Assembly: GCF_000732925.1 (NCBI RefSeq)
Contig: NZ_CP008953.1
Location: 4,898,001-4,962,000, forward strand
DNA from: Amycolatopsis japonica
Lineage (GTDB): Bacteria > Actinomycetota > Actinomycetes > Mycobacteriales > Pseudonocardiaceae
Length of the DNA stretch: 64,000 nucleotides
Direction: 5' to 3'
Part shown: positions 10,101 to 17,517 of the stretch, piece by piece
Layout of the letters: each line of letters opens with the position of its first letter
Position numbering within the stretch: the first letter of the stretch is position 1
Position numbers and translations under genes: made by a program
The notes under the pieces: generated by a model
What the model was told of the DNA's origin: nothing
What the model saw: only the letters and a program-made list of their open reading frames with translations
Databases searched by the model: none

Positions 10101-10633
10101 TGACTGGTCAGCACGCCTTTGGGACGGCCGGTGGAGCCGGAGGTGTAGAGAAGGTGGACGAGGTCGTCCGGCCCGGCGGGGCACTCGACGGGTTCCTCGA
10201 CGGGCGGGGGCACGTCGAGCGCCTCGATGCCCGCCGTGGCACCGAATTCGGCCCGTGCGCGGTCACCGACGACGAGGGAGACCTCGGCGTCCGCGGCGAT
10301 TTCGGCCAGCCGCGCCTTCGGGCCGCCCGGCTCGAGCGGTACGTAGGCGGACCCGGACAGCAGCACCCCCACGACGGTCGAGATCAGCTCCGGGCGCCGG
10401 TCGGCGCAGACGCCGACGCGGGTGCCCGGCCCGGCACCCCGGGACCACAGCAGCCGCGCGACGCCGGTCGCCGACGCGACCAGTTCGCGGTAGGTCAGCC
10501 GGGCGTCCCCTTGCCGGACGGCGACGGCATCGGGGGTGCGCGCGGCCTGGGCGAGGATCAGCCCGGTGAGCGTGGTGTCCGGATAGGACAGTGGCGGGCC
10601 GTGGCCACCCACGACGGGCAAGGTGTCGGTCAC
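7181..10633 (-). CDS. NRPS A-PCP-C-PCP
   Basis: 1150 residues. GTG 10633 overlaps the stop of the preceding gene (GTGA), so the two are translationally coupled. Domain order: adenylation (P-loop YTSGSTGRPKG near 164, NAYGPTE near 292, A10 lysine in LTGKIDR), carrier protein (SGGNSI, Ser near 539), condensation (HHAVFDG near 719) and a second carrier protein (VGGHSL, Ser near 1076). By manual alignment to GrsA the specificity residues read roughly D-A-M-F-I-C-A-V-V-K, suggesting a hydrophobic amino acid; this is tentative. No second A domain loads the last PCP, so it must be loaded in trans or act as a relay to the downstream KS. The tail is very basic. Confidence 0.93.
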   Translation of the reverse strand: MTDTLPVVGGHGPPLSYPDTTLTGLILAQAARTPDAVAVRQGDARLTYRELVASATGVARLLWSRGAGPGTRVGVCADRRPELISTVVGVLLSGSAYVPLEPGGPKARLAEIAADAEVSLVVGDRARAEFGATAGIEALDVPPPVEEPVECPAGPDDLVHLLYTSGSTGRPKGVLTSHRNVVAFVTGFAAALGIRPGARALGISSLAFDAFTMDVFVPLTKGGSVQLTGVADRADPERLRRFLVEHDVEWGFVTPTLLSMVDPAAVPGWRVIACGGEPVPAELAARWLPGRRFFNAYGPTETTVVVVTDEVTGVPADPLPLGRPTPNHRAYVVDTELRPVAPGEIGELLIGGPGLALGYLGSPELTAAKFVDDPITPGERLYRTGDLARQLPDGRLEFAGRADRQVKVRGQRIELGEVEAALTTHPDVEAAAVTAVPGPAGTRLVAFVAPASAPSDVDELGRDRLTAAMRPAAVRVLDRLPVNPLTGKIDRPALRDLAEAALAGQQDLGPLGTPAERAVAAIWRRVLGDGAGTDFLASGGNSIAAMRLVAALRTELAADIATEDVLAGGTLDGLARRVAAAAPLTGPGLTTGHAPTLSPQQRRMWFLDQLAPDAAPYNIAMAFRLTGALDVDALRHALRAVAERHDVLRWRIRAVDGAPVADRLPPSDVPLPVAPVTEDGLRARLAADAATPVHLDREAPWRVRLYRLGETEHVLGFTLHHAVFDGWSQDLLCADLSAAYRGEPLPPPVASYADYAVWRAGRDERREAVDVAWWKEHLTGAPTTVDLPRDRPRPAVQTYRGASLRQSFPDGAAESVRALAARTGTTRAGVLLAAFGQLLRRLTGAADHLVATVVADRQLAESQDVAGFFVDIVPVRLRADDAADFTAHVRDGGAELLAATAHPAAPVERLVEALGVPRDPAHAPLVQVMFNVLNFAEPRLDLPGVASAWLPVDKPGSPFDLTVYVHDDGVELLYNPDLFDHTRMAGLAEDYVALLGALAAAPDAPVGTSVPELPRAGVRTAAPAATTRVRARPPSVAADPAVLAATEAVIARAWCDVLGVAEVGHTDNFFDVGGHSLALAKVHAQVTARLARRIPMVDLFTHPTVRALAAHLHSDGAASLELARAAERVAARRGRTQTRRPRRTAGPAGP

Positions 10634-13600
10634 CGAGGGGTCTCCTGGTCGGTTGTGTGCTGACGCGGTGGGTCGATCCAGTGCCGCTCCCGCTGGAACG
10701 GATAGCCCGGCAAGGGGACCCGGCCGGGATCGCCGTCCGCCGCCCACTCGACGTCGCCGCCCGCGACCCACTGAACGGCCAGGTCCCGCTCTGCCCCGGC
10801 AGGGCCTTCGACGTCGGTTCCGTTCGCCAGCACCGCGTCGAGCGCGGCGACCGCCGACTCGACCGAATCCGCCACCACGGCGGCCCGGCACGCGAACGCC
10901 CGGCGGACCGAAAGCGTGTACGCCGTGTCCCCGAGGTCCGGCGCGTCCGCGGAGAGTCGGTCGCGCAGCCGGGAAACCGCCTCACGCAACGCCTTCGCGT
11001 CACGCGCGGACACCGGCAGGACGAACGGACCGCTCGCCTCCGCCCGTGGTTGCCCGGCGGGGGCCTCCTCCACGATCACGTGCACGTTCGTGCCGCCCAT
11101 GCCGAACGAGCTGACCCCGGCCACCCGCCGCTCACGGTCGGGCCAGTCGGCGGCCTTCGCCGGGACGTACCAGGGGCCGCCCGCCAGATCGACCTCCGGA
11201 TGCGGGGCCGTGAAGTGCAGGTTCGGCGGGATGACACCGTGCCGCACGGACAACACGGCCTTGATCAGCCCGGCGATACCGGACGCCGCGTCGAGGTGCC
11301 CGATGTTCGTCTTCACCGAACCCAGCGCACACGTTTCCGGCGACACGTCCCGGTAGACGCGGTTGAGCGCGGCCACCTCGATCGCATCGCCCAGCGGAGT
11401 GCCACTGCCGTGGGCTTCGAGCAGCGCGACCTCGTCCGGCGCGACGTCCGCGAGGGCCAGCGCCTCGGCCACCGCGGCCGCCTGCCCGGCCGGTCCCGGC
11501 ACGGCGTAACCTGCACGGTCCGCGCCGTCGTTCGTGATCGCCCAGCCGGGCAGCACGGCGTAGATGTGGTCGCGGTCGGCGACCGCGTCCGCCAGCCGCC
11601 GCAGCACGACGGCCCCGGCGCCCGAGCCGAATCCGGCACCCGCCGCGGCGACGTCGAACGCGCGACACCGGCCGTCCGGCGACACGAGCCCGCCGCTGCG
11701 ATAGCGCGGCCACGTCACGCTCGCGCCGCCGGCCAGCGCGACGTCGCACCGGTAGTCGAGGAGGCTCTGCGCGGCCAGCGCCACCGCCGCGAGCGAACTG
11801 GAGCACGCGCTCTGCACGGCCACCGCAGGCCCGGTCAGCCCGAGCCGGTAGGCGACCTGGCCGGGCAGGTGGTCGGTGAGCTGACGGCCGGGCAGCCGCC
11901 CCTCCCAGTCGTCCGGGTCGATGTCGCCGGTCACCGCCGGGTTGCCGAACAGGTGGAACAGGAAGTAGCGGTTCACCGAGGTGCTCGTGAACACCCCGAC
12001 CGGCCCGGTCTCGGCGGCGGGGTCGCGGCCCGCGTCCTCCAGCGCCTGCCAGGCCGTTTCGAGGAACAGGCGGTGCTGCGGGTCGGTCCGTGCGGCTTCG
12101 TCGGCGGTGAATCCGAAGAAACCGGCGTCGAAGTCTTCGACACCCTCGATCCGCCCGCCCGCCCGCACGTACGCCGGGTCGGCACGCAGGCGCGGTCCGA
12201 TGCCCAGCGCCGCCAGCTCGTCGTCGGTGTAGTCGTGGATCGAGTCGACGCCCGCGCAAAGGTTCCACCAGAACGACGCGGCGTCCGGCGCGCCCGGGAA
12301 CCGGCAGGCCAGCCCGACGACGGCGATGAGATCCCCGGCCTGCTCCTCCGCGGTGACCGGCGGCAGAGTGTCCGAAGTGGACTCCGTGAACCAGGCTGCC
12401 TGTCCGGCGATCGTCGTACGCTCGAACAGCGCGAGAAGCGGGACGTCCACGCCGAATTCGCCGGCCAGCCCCGCCTGCACGCGGCCGAGCCGCAGCGAGT
12501 CGCCGCCGGCGTCGAAGAACGCCTCGCTGCGCCCGACCCGGTCACGGCCCAGGACGGCGCACCAGATCCGGTGCACGCGTTCCTCGTCCGGGGTCAGCCG
12601 CTCGTCCGGGACGGTCGCGGCCGCCCGCGGGTCCGGCAGCGCCAGCTCGTCGAGTTTCCCAGTGACGGTCAGCGGAAAACCGTCCAGCACCGCGACGGCG
12701 GCGGGGACCGAGTAGCCGGGCAGGACGTCCGACAGCGCGGCCCGCAAGGCCCGGCCGTCCGGACGCGGGCCGTCCGCGGTCACGTAGGCGAGCAGGTCGC
12801 CGTCGCGCACGATCGCGCGGGCCTCGGCCACGCCGGGCTGTTCGGCGAGGCGGGCCTCGATCTCGGTCAGCTCGACCCGGAAACCGCGGATCTTGACCTG
12901 CCGGTCGAGCCTGCCGAGGCAGACGAGGTTCCCGTCCGGCAGCAGCCGCCCGAGGTCACCGGTCCGGTAGCGGCGGCCGCCGTCGGCCGTCACCCCGAAC
13001 GCCGGGCTCGGCTGGTCGAGGTAGCCCTCGACGAGGTGCCGCCCGCGCACTTCGAGTTCACCGCTGTCCAGCACGGTGAGCGTGAACCCGGGCAGCGCAC
13101 GCCCGATCGGCAGCGGCCCGTCGGCGTCCGGGCCCAGCTCGGCTGCGGTCGTCCGGTAGTGCGCCGCGAAAGTCACCTCGGTGGCGCCGTAACCGTTGAC
13201 GAACACGCAGTCCGGCGCGAACCGGCCGCGGCGGACGTCGGCGTGGGTCGCCTGCTCGCCGCCGAGCAGCACGGTCCGCACGGACGGGAGGCCGGTCTCG
13301 CCGAGGACGTCGAGCAGGTGCCGGTAGACCGTCGGCGTCGAGTGGTAGACGGTCACCTCATGCCTGGCCAGCTCGCGTGCGGCGTGGGCGAGACCGTGCG
13401 CGCGCAGGTCGACCGGCACGAGCGCGGCGCCGGTGAGCAGGGCGGGGTAAAGGTCCGGGATCGCCGCGTCGAAGCCGAACGACGCGAGCAGGCTGAGCCG
13501 GTCGGCCGCGGTGATACCGAGCGCGGCGATCTGGTTGTCGACGACGTGCAGGAGATTGCGGTGAGTCTGCGCGACGGCCTTCGGCCTGCCGGTGGACCCG

Positions 13601-14058
13601 GAGGTGAACAGCACGTACGCCGGGCTGTCCGGATCGGTTTCGGGTACCGGGAGCGGCGCGGTCTCGATGCCGGAGCGCACGAGCCGCGCGGATCCGGTGC
13701 GGCACAAGGACTCCGCGAGCTCGACGTACTCGGGATCCGCGAGTACGGCGGTCACCCGTGCGGCCGCGAGCTGGTACTCGAGACGTTCCCGGGGAAAGGT
13801 CGGGTCCAGCGGGACGTAAGTGCAGCCTGCGGCGAGGGTGCCGAGGATCGCCGCGATCGCGGCGCTGCCGTGCCCGGTGACGAGCCCGACCCGCTCCCCC
13901 TGCCGGACACCGGCGTCGCGCAACCGCAGCGCGCGGCCGCCCGCGAGCCCGGCGAGCCGGGCGTAGGTGAGCCCGGCGCCGTGCTCGAAAACCGCGACCC
14001 GGTCGGGCGATTTCCGGGCGTGCACATCGAATCGGCTGACGCAGCCGGCTTCTCTCAT
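10630..14058 (-). CDS. Hybrid NRPS-PKS A-PCP-KS, AT-less
   Basis: 1142 residues from ATG 14058, which overlaps the stop of the small leader ORF (ATGA). Adenylation domain with FTSGSTGRPKA (about 152) and NGYGATE (289), A10 in TVTGKLDEL; carrier protein with GGDSL Ser (516); ketosynthase with Cys in QSACSSS (749), His in EAHGSGTPLGD (882) and His in NIGHLD (919). The KS-AT linker is present and then runs almost directly into a post-AT linker (PLPGYPFQRERHWI near the C-terminus), with the AT domain missing between them. There is no ACP either. It probably starts the line with an amino acid. A domain residues by eye: D-A-P-H-L-G-G-F-A-K, no assignment made. Confidence 0.93.
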   Translation of the reverse strand: MREAGCVSRFDVHARKSPDRVAVFEHGAGLTYARLAGLAGGRALRLRDAGVRQGERVGLVTGHGSAAIAAILGTLAAGCTYVPLDPTFPRERLEYQLAAARVTAVLADPEYVELAESLCRTGSARLVRSGIETAPLPVPETDPDSPAYVLFTSGSTGRPKAVAQTHRNLLHVVDNQIAALGITAADRLSLLASFGFDAAIPDLYPALLTGAALVPVDLRAHGLAHAARELARHEVTVYHSTPTVYRHLLDVLGETGLPSVRTVLLGGEQATHADVRRGRFAPDCVFVNGYGATEVTFAAHYRTTAAELGPDADGPLPIGRALPGFTLTVLDSGELEVRGRHLVEGYLDQPSPAFGVTADGGRRYRTGDLGRLLPDGNLVCLGRLDRQVKIRGFRVELTEIEARLAEQPGVAEARAIVRDGDLLAYVTADGPRPDGRALRAALSDVLPGYSVPAAVAVLDGFPLTVTGKLDELALPDPRAAATVPDERLTPDEERVHRIWCAVLGRDRVGRSEAFFDAGGDSLRLGRVQAGLAGEFGVDVPLLALFERTTIAGQAAWFTESTSDTLPPVTAEEQAGDLIAVVGLACRFPGAPDAASFWWNLCAGVDSIHDYTDDELAALGIGPRLRADPAYVRAGGRIEGVEDFDAGFFGFTADEAARTDPQHRLFLETAWQALEDAGRDPAAETGPVGVFTSTSVNRYFLFHLFGNPAVTGDIDPDDWEGRLPGRQLTDHLPGQVAYRLGLTGPAVAVQSACSSSLAAVALAAQSLLDYRCDVALAGGASVTWPRYRSGGLVSPDGRCRAFDVAAAGAGFGSGAGAVVLRRLADAVADRDHIYAVLPGWAITNDGADRAGYAVPGPAGQAAAVAEALALADVAPDEVALLEAHGSGTPLGDAIEVAALNRVYRDVSPETCALGSVKTNIGHLDAASGIAGLIKAVLSVRHGVIPPNLHFTAPHPEVDLAGGPWYVPAKAADWPDRERRVAGVSSFGMGGTNVHVIVEEAPAGQPRAEASGPFVLPVSARDAKALREAVSRLRDRLSADAPDLGDTAYTLSVRRAFACRAAVVADSVESAVAALDAVLANGTDVEGPAGAERDLAVQWVAGGDVEWAADGDPGRVPLPGYPFQRERHWIDPPRQHTTDQETPR

Positions 14059-14120
14059 CGGGCGTCGAGCAGTCGCTCCGAGGCTTTTCGGGCGCACGAC
14101 AACAACGGCGTGGACTTCAT
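14055..14120 (-). CDS. 21-residue leader peptide coupled to the NRPS-PKS operon
   Basis: A short ORF (starts MKSTPLLSC, ends ERLLDAR) has a strong ribosome site (GGGGAG, 5 bases before ATG) and ends in an ATGA overlap with the first NRPS gene, whose own start lacks a close Shine-Dalgarno. This is the expected arrangement for translational coupling. No function of the peptide is recognised and no homology is claimed. The alternative is that the big gene starts at 14139, in which case this ORF is fortuitous, but no ribosome site is visible there. Confidence 0.5.
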   Translation of the reverse strand: MKSTPLLSCARKASERLLDAR

Positions 14121-14560
14121 CTTGCTCCCCAGTGACCATGCAGGTGAAGAATTACGCAAGGTTAAGACGATCCGCCGCGACGAGGAATACGATTTCCGCC
14201 GATTTGGGCCGAATGGCGCACTGATCTTGGACCACAAGACGCAGCTAGCCGCGTCTTCCAGCTCAATCGGCGACCTTGACGATCTTCACGACTCATCCTT
14301 CGGCCACCATCGACACTCGGTCGACTACGTTCGGTAATGTGTCGGATATTAACCGACACCGTGCCACGGAATGCATTCACCAAAACAAAGTGGACAATTT
14401 TCCACAATCGATTCAGAAATGCCATTTCATGATCGCGCGAGACAGACTTACACCTGCCGCGACGTTGCACCCACCCGAGAGCGCTCGCCCGCCCTTCCCC
14501 GCGAAGCCAGGTCGATGTGTCCGTTTTGCGCATTTTGCGCAAGCAAGGCAGACATGGCGT
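14121..14560. promoter_or_regulatory. AT-richer upstream region of the NRPS-PKS operon
   Basis: About 440 bases with clearly lower GC than the flanks and no convincing gene; the open frames here lack ribosome sites and typical codon bias. It should hold the operon promoter. It contains the inverted repeat listed separately at 14339 and a run of A/T around 14390-14430. Confidence 0.5.
14339..14359. promoter_or_regulatory. Inverted repeat, candidate operator for the NRPS-PKS operon
   Basis: Perfect 7-bp arms GTGTCGG and CCGACAC separated by ATATTAA. The spacer read on the minus strand is TTAATAT, which resembles a -10 box, so a bound repressor could cover it. No regulator gene for it is visible in the window. 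Confidence 0.4.
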
Positions 14561-14600
14561 GTTGCGAAAGCCACTTTCGCAACGTTGAAGGTTGCGAAAG
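14561..14600. repeat. Family A palindrome, left part interrupted by IS110
   Basis: One complete unit (arms GTTGCGAAAG and CTTTCGCAAC around CCA), a GTTGAAG spacer, then the first arm of a second unit that stops at 14600 where the insertion sequence begins. The missing arm is at 15942-15954. Confidence 0.8.
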
Positions 14601-14615
14601 ATGCTCCTATTGATG

Positions 14616-15689
14616 TCAAGGGGTGTTGGTGAGGTTTGCTAGGTCTGTGGTGAGGGCTTTGTGGATTTCGCGGGCGACGTAGCGTTTGAGGCAGCGGATG
14701 ATGTGGCGTTTGGGAATGCCTTCGGCGGTGCGGCGTTCGAGGTAGGCGCGGGTGCGGGGGCAGTGGCGTAGGCGGACGATGACGATGCGGTAGAGGGCGG
14801 CGTTGGCGTGGCGGTCGCCGCCGCGGTTGAGGCGGTGGCGGTCGGTGCGGCCGCTGCTGGCGTTGATGGGGGCGGTGCCGCAGAGGTGCGCGAACCGGGC
14901 TTCGGTGTCGATCCGGTCGGGGTTGTCCCCGGCGGTGGCCAGGAGTTGGGAGGCGGTGCCGGGGCCGACGCCGAACAGGGTGGTGGTGGCGGGCAGGACT
15001 TGCTGGGTCAGTGCTGTCAGGTCGGCTTTGGCGTCGGTGATCTCGGTGGTGAGGTGCTGGATGCGGCGTGCGAGACGGCGCAGCGCGGTCTTGGTGCCGG
15101 TGGCGGGGCTGGTGAGGTCGGAGCAGGGCCGTAGCCGGGCGCAGGCGGTGATCAGGGCCTTTCCGGTGAGCCGGGTCAAAGATTCGCGCAGCGCGGCAGG
15201 GGCGGTGACGATCAGGGCGTCGAGCTGGTTGAGGGCCGCGGTGCGGGACTTGACCGCACTGTTGAGCACCGCGCGCAGGGCGGTGATCGCCGCGGCGGGC
15301 CCGGTCCCGGCCTTGGGGGTCGCGTCGGCGCGGCCTGACACCACGGCGTGGGCGGCGTTGATCGCGTCCTGGGTGTCGGTCTTTCCTTTGCGGCGGCGGG
15401 TATGCCGGTCCGGTTGGTTGACCTCCACCACCCGGACACCCTCGGCGGCCAGGTGGCGGGCCAGCCCGGCGCCGTAGGAGCCTGTGCCCTCAACCCCGAC
15501 CGCGGTCACCGTGCCGAACCCGCCCAGCCAGGCCAGCAGCGCGGTGTAGCCGGCGGTGGTAGCGGGAAACACACGCGTGTCCAGCACCCGGCCGAGCCCG
15601 TCGACCGCGGCCGCGGTGTGGGTGTCTTTATGGGTATCGACCCCGCCGGTCACCCCGGTCAGGTCGACGGCATGCTGCTGATCGGTCAT
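14616..15689 (-). CDS. IS110-family transposase (DEDD RuvC-like recombinase)
   Basis: 357 residues from ATG 15689; ATG 15704 is an alternative five codons upstream. The N-terminal DEDD domain begins GGVDTHKDTHTAAAVD, followed by VEGTGSYG and NQPDRHTRRRKGKTDTQDA. The C-terminal transposase_20 domain contains LFGVGPGTASQLLA and the Ser-containing segment FAHLCGTAPINASSGRTDRH, with an RGGDRHANAALY motif. Family members act with a structured bridge RNA to recombine donor and target DNA. Length and motifs look intact, so the element may be active. It lies directly upstream of the NRPS-PKS promoter region and is transcribed the same way. Confidence 0.93.
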   Translation of the reverse strand: MTDQQHAVDLTGVTGGVDTHKDTHTAAAVDGLGRVLDTRVFPATTAGYTALLAWLGGFGTVTAVGVEGTGSYGAGLARHLAAEGVRVVEVNQPDRHTRRRKGKTDTQDAINAAHAVVSGRADATPKAGTGPAAAITALRAVLNSAVKSRTAALNQLDALIVTAPAALRESLTRLTGKALITACARLRPCSDLTSPATGTKTALRRLARRIQHLTTEITDAKADLTALTQQVLPATTTLFGVGPGTASQLLATAGDNPDRIDTEARFAHLCGTAPINASSGRTDRHRLNRGGDRHANAALYRIVIVRLRHCPRTRAYLERRTAEGIPKRHIIRCLKRYVAREIHKALTTDLANLTNTP

Positions 15690-15704
15690 CCTGGTCTCTG
15701 CCAT

Positions 15705-15941
15705 TCCGTGTCTCGATCGGTCGACGGATGGCACGTACCGGGCCGGCGGGGATGGACAACACAGTGATGGGTGTCCTGGTGGCACAGGCTCCTATCAAGT
15801 CACATCCCCCGGCCTGGTCACGTGCATGAACAGAGCCACAGAGAGCCCACAGATCTTTCGCAAGACAACCCCAACCAGGGCGTCAGTGGCTTTCCGGGTC
15901 AAACCCTCCGCGGTCTCCATCCACACACATCATCATCACTG
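15705..15941 (-). ncRNA. Candidate bridge RNA region of the IS110 element
   Basis: About 240 untranslated bases between the element's end and the transposase start. In IS110-group elements such as IS621 this left-end segment encodes the bridge RNA that pairs with target and donor DNA. The length fits; the fold and guide loops were not computed, so only the location is proposed. Confidence 0.4.
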
Positions 15942-15954
15942 TGGCTTTCGCAAC
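15942..15954. repeat. Family A palindrome, right part after IS110
   Basis: TGGCTTTCGCAAC completes the palindromic unit that breaks off at 14600. Confidence 0.75.
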
Positions 15955-16066
15955 ACCCGCGGCGGAGAGCGGCGAGAGACCACCTCACCGAACGTGTTGC
16001 GTCCCCCATCGGCCTCCTATTTGAGGGGCAAGGCAAACGTGGCGTGTTCGTGAGCGAGGCCTCCGC

Positions 16067-16122
16067 CGGGGTGAAAGCTCCCTTGGCCGCATCCGACGCG
16101 GCCAAAGGAGCCTTCGACCCGG
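16067..16122. repeat. Palindromic repeat, family B copy 2
   Basis: Inverted arms containing GCTCCCTTGGCCGC and GCGGCCAAAGGAGCC around ATCCGAC, closed by GGGGT and ACCC. It lies in the gene-free stretch 15955-16487, which holds only repeats and the promoter of the following gene. Confidence 0.75.
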
Positions 16123-16193
16123 GGTCGTGAGTGGCGAGACGGTTCCCTTGAGGGGTAAGGCCAACGTGTCGTGGTCGCGGACGGGTCGACGAT

Positions 16194-16216
16194 GGGGTGA
16201 AGGGAGCCTTCACCCC
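16194..16216. repeat. Short perfect hairpin, family B copy 3
   Basis: Arms GGGGTGAAGG and CCTTCACCCC around GAG form a perfect 10-bp stem. It is one half-unit of the family B elements. Confidence 0.75.
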
Positions 16217-16255
16217 GGTCACTCACCCGCCCCGGCCACCTCGCCGCCGGCGCCT

Positions 16256-16311
16256 GCGTCGCGAAAGCCACTTTCGCGACGCCAGATGTCTCGAAAGTGG
16301 CTTTCGCGACA
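16256..16311. repeat. Palindromic repeat, family A copy 4
   Basis: Arms CGTCGCGAAAGCCACTTTCG and CGAAAGTGGCTTTCGCGACA around a CCAGATGTCT centre; the same GC-variant as at 1732 and 37443. Confidence 0.85.
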
Positions 16312-16487
16312 CGTTCGACACGCGGAAAACCCGCGAAGACCAGGCAGGAGGCCTTCGATGCCAGATTCGCTCGCCAGAGCATGTCTTCTGTGGACACTCG
16401 ACCGCCTGCCGACGCGGCGACGGAACCGCCCGCGCCTCCCGCGAGTCCCAGTTGAGAACTGGACGCACAACGACTACAAGGGACTGA

Positions 16488-17465
16488 ATGAAGACGCTAC
16501 TCAAGAAGGCGACGATCACCGCCGCGGCGAGCACCCTGCTGCTCGGCCTCACCGTGGTGGGCACCGCCTCCGCTGAGGCCGCGGCCATCACCTGTGACTC
16601 GAAGTCCAGCGGTAAGGACGGGCCCTTCTACCGTGGGGAATCCGCCTCCTACGCCTACGACAACCGCTTCAGCAAGAGTCACCCCATCCCCGCGTTGGAG
16701 ACCAACATCCCCCAGGGCACGGCGACCTGGTCGAACTGGGACGGGTCGAACGACCTGATCCTGGTCACCTCGTACGAGTCGGGTCACCGCAGCGCGATCA
16801 TCATCGGCATCGACGCCAAGACCGGCAAGCAGGTCGGTCAGGCGCTGCTCGCGTACTCGCACGTCGGCGGGATCGCCGTGTTCGAGAAGCAGGGCTGGGC
16901 GTTCGTGTCGGGCAAGGGCGACACGATCCGCAAGTACTCGCTGGCGAAGCTCAAGAACGCGATCAAGAAGTCGCTGCCCATCGAGCAGGAGGGGAAGGCT
17001 CAGACCGTCTACGCCTCCTCGTTCCTCACCAGCCACGGCCCGACCAACACCTTGTGGGCAGGCAAATTCGAAGACGCCAAGCGCGGCCTGATGCACTCGT
17101 ACACCGTCGGGGCCGACGGCAAACTGGGCTACCGGCCGGGGTCGTGGGAGGTGCCGACGAAGACGCAGGGTCTCATCGTCACCAAGGACCTGTTCATCTA
17201 CAGCACTTCGCATGGCAGGAACAACCGCAGCAACATCTACGTCGTCCGGCGCGGCGCCGGCGACAAGGACCTGGACACGGCCAAGAAGCACTGCTTCCGC
17301 GCGCCGAGCATGTCCGAGGGGCTGACGGTCTACGGCAGCAACGTCTACCTGGCGTTCGAGTCCGGCGCGCACTACTACAGCAAGGCCGCGGACAAGCCGA
17401 GGAACATCATCTCGAACCTGCACAAGGCGCCACTGTCCTCTTTGGAGCAACTCGCGCCCCGATGA
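16488..17465 (+). CDS. Secreted protein of unknown function
   Basis: 325 residues with AAGGGA upstream of ATG 16488. A classical Sec signal peptide is present (basic MKTLLKK, hydrophobic core to about residue 24, cleavage likely after TASAEAAA). The mature part has repeated short beta-rich stretches (LILVTSY, GIAVFEKQGWAFVSG, LFIYSTSHG, LTVYGSNVYLAFESG) consistent with a small beta-propeller, with two cysteines that could pair. No catalytic motif is recognised. It stands alone, converging on the protease gene across a strong hairpin. Confidence 0.85.
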   Translation: MKTLLKKATITAAASTLLLGLTVVGTASAEAAAITCDSKSSGKDGPFYRGESASYAYDNRFSKSHPIPALETNIPQGTATWSNWDGSNDLILVTSYESGHRSAIIIGIDAKTGKQVGQALLAYSHVGGIAVFEKQGWAFVSGKGDTIRKYSLAKLKNAIKKSLPIEQEGKAQTVYASSFLTSHGPTNTLWAGKFEDAKRGLMHSYTVGADGKLGYRPGSWEVPTKTQGLIVTKDLFIYSTSHGRNNRSNIYVVRRGAGDKDLDTAKKHCFRAPSMSEGLTVYGSNVYLAFESGAHYYSKAADKPRNIISNLHKAPLSSLEQLAPR

Positions 17466-17477
17466 CAGATCGCGGTG

Positions 17478-17515
17478 AACGGGCGAGGACGGTCTCATCA
17501 CCGTCCTCGCCCGTT
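17478..17515. terminator. Bidirectional hairpin terminator
   Basis: Perfect 16-bp stem (AACGGGCGAGGACGGT with its complement) and loop CTCATC, centred between two converging genes and ending 2 bases before the protease stop. Confidence 0.85.
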
Positions 17516-17517
17516 CG

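Larger units (their letters stand above)
14601..15941 (-). mobile_element. IS110-family insertion sequence
   Basis: About 1341 bp, delimited by the split family A palindrome: joining bases up to 14600 to bases from 15942 rebuilds a perfect unit (arms GTTGCGAAAG and CTTTCGCAAC). The element carries one transposase gene, a long untranslated segment upstream of it (15690-15941) and only about 15 bases downstream of its stop, the layout of the IS110 group. The octamer GCTCCTAT lies at 14603 inside one end and recurs at 15788 within the untranslated segment. There are no long terminal inverted repeats, as usual for the family. Confidence 0.8.

Noticed and set aside
7865-14337. Very long plus-strand open frames opposite the NRPS genes
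   Set aside because: High-GC antisense frames with Arg/Gly/His-rich nonsense composition and no domain motifs.
14162-14542. 126-codon minus-strand frame upstream of the NRPS operon
   Set aside because: AT-richer region, no ribosome site, atypical composition; more likely promoter DNA.
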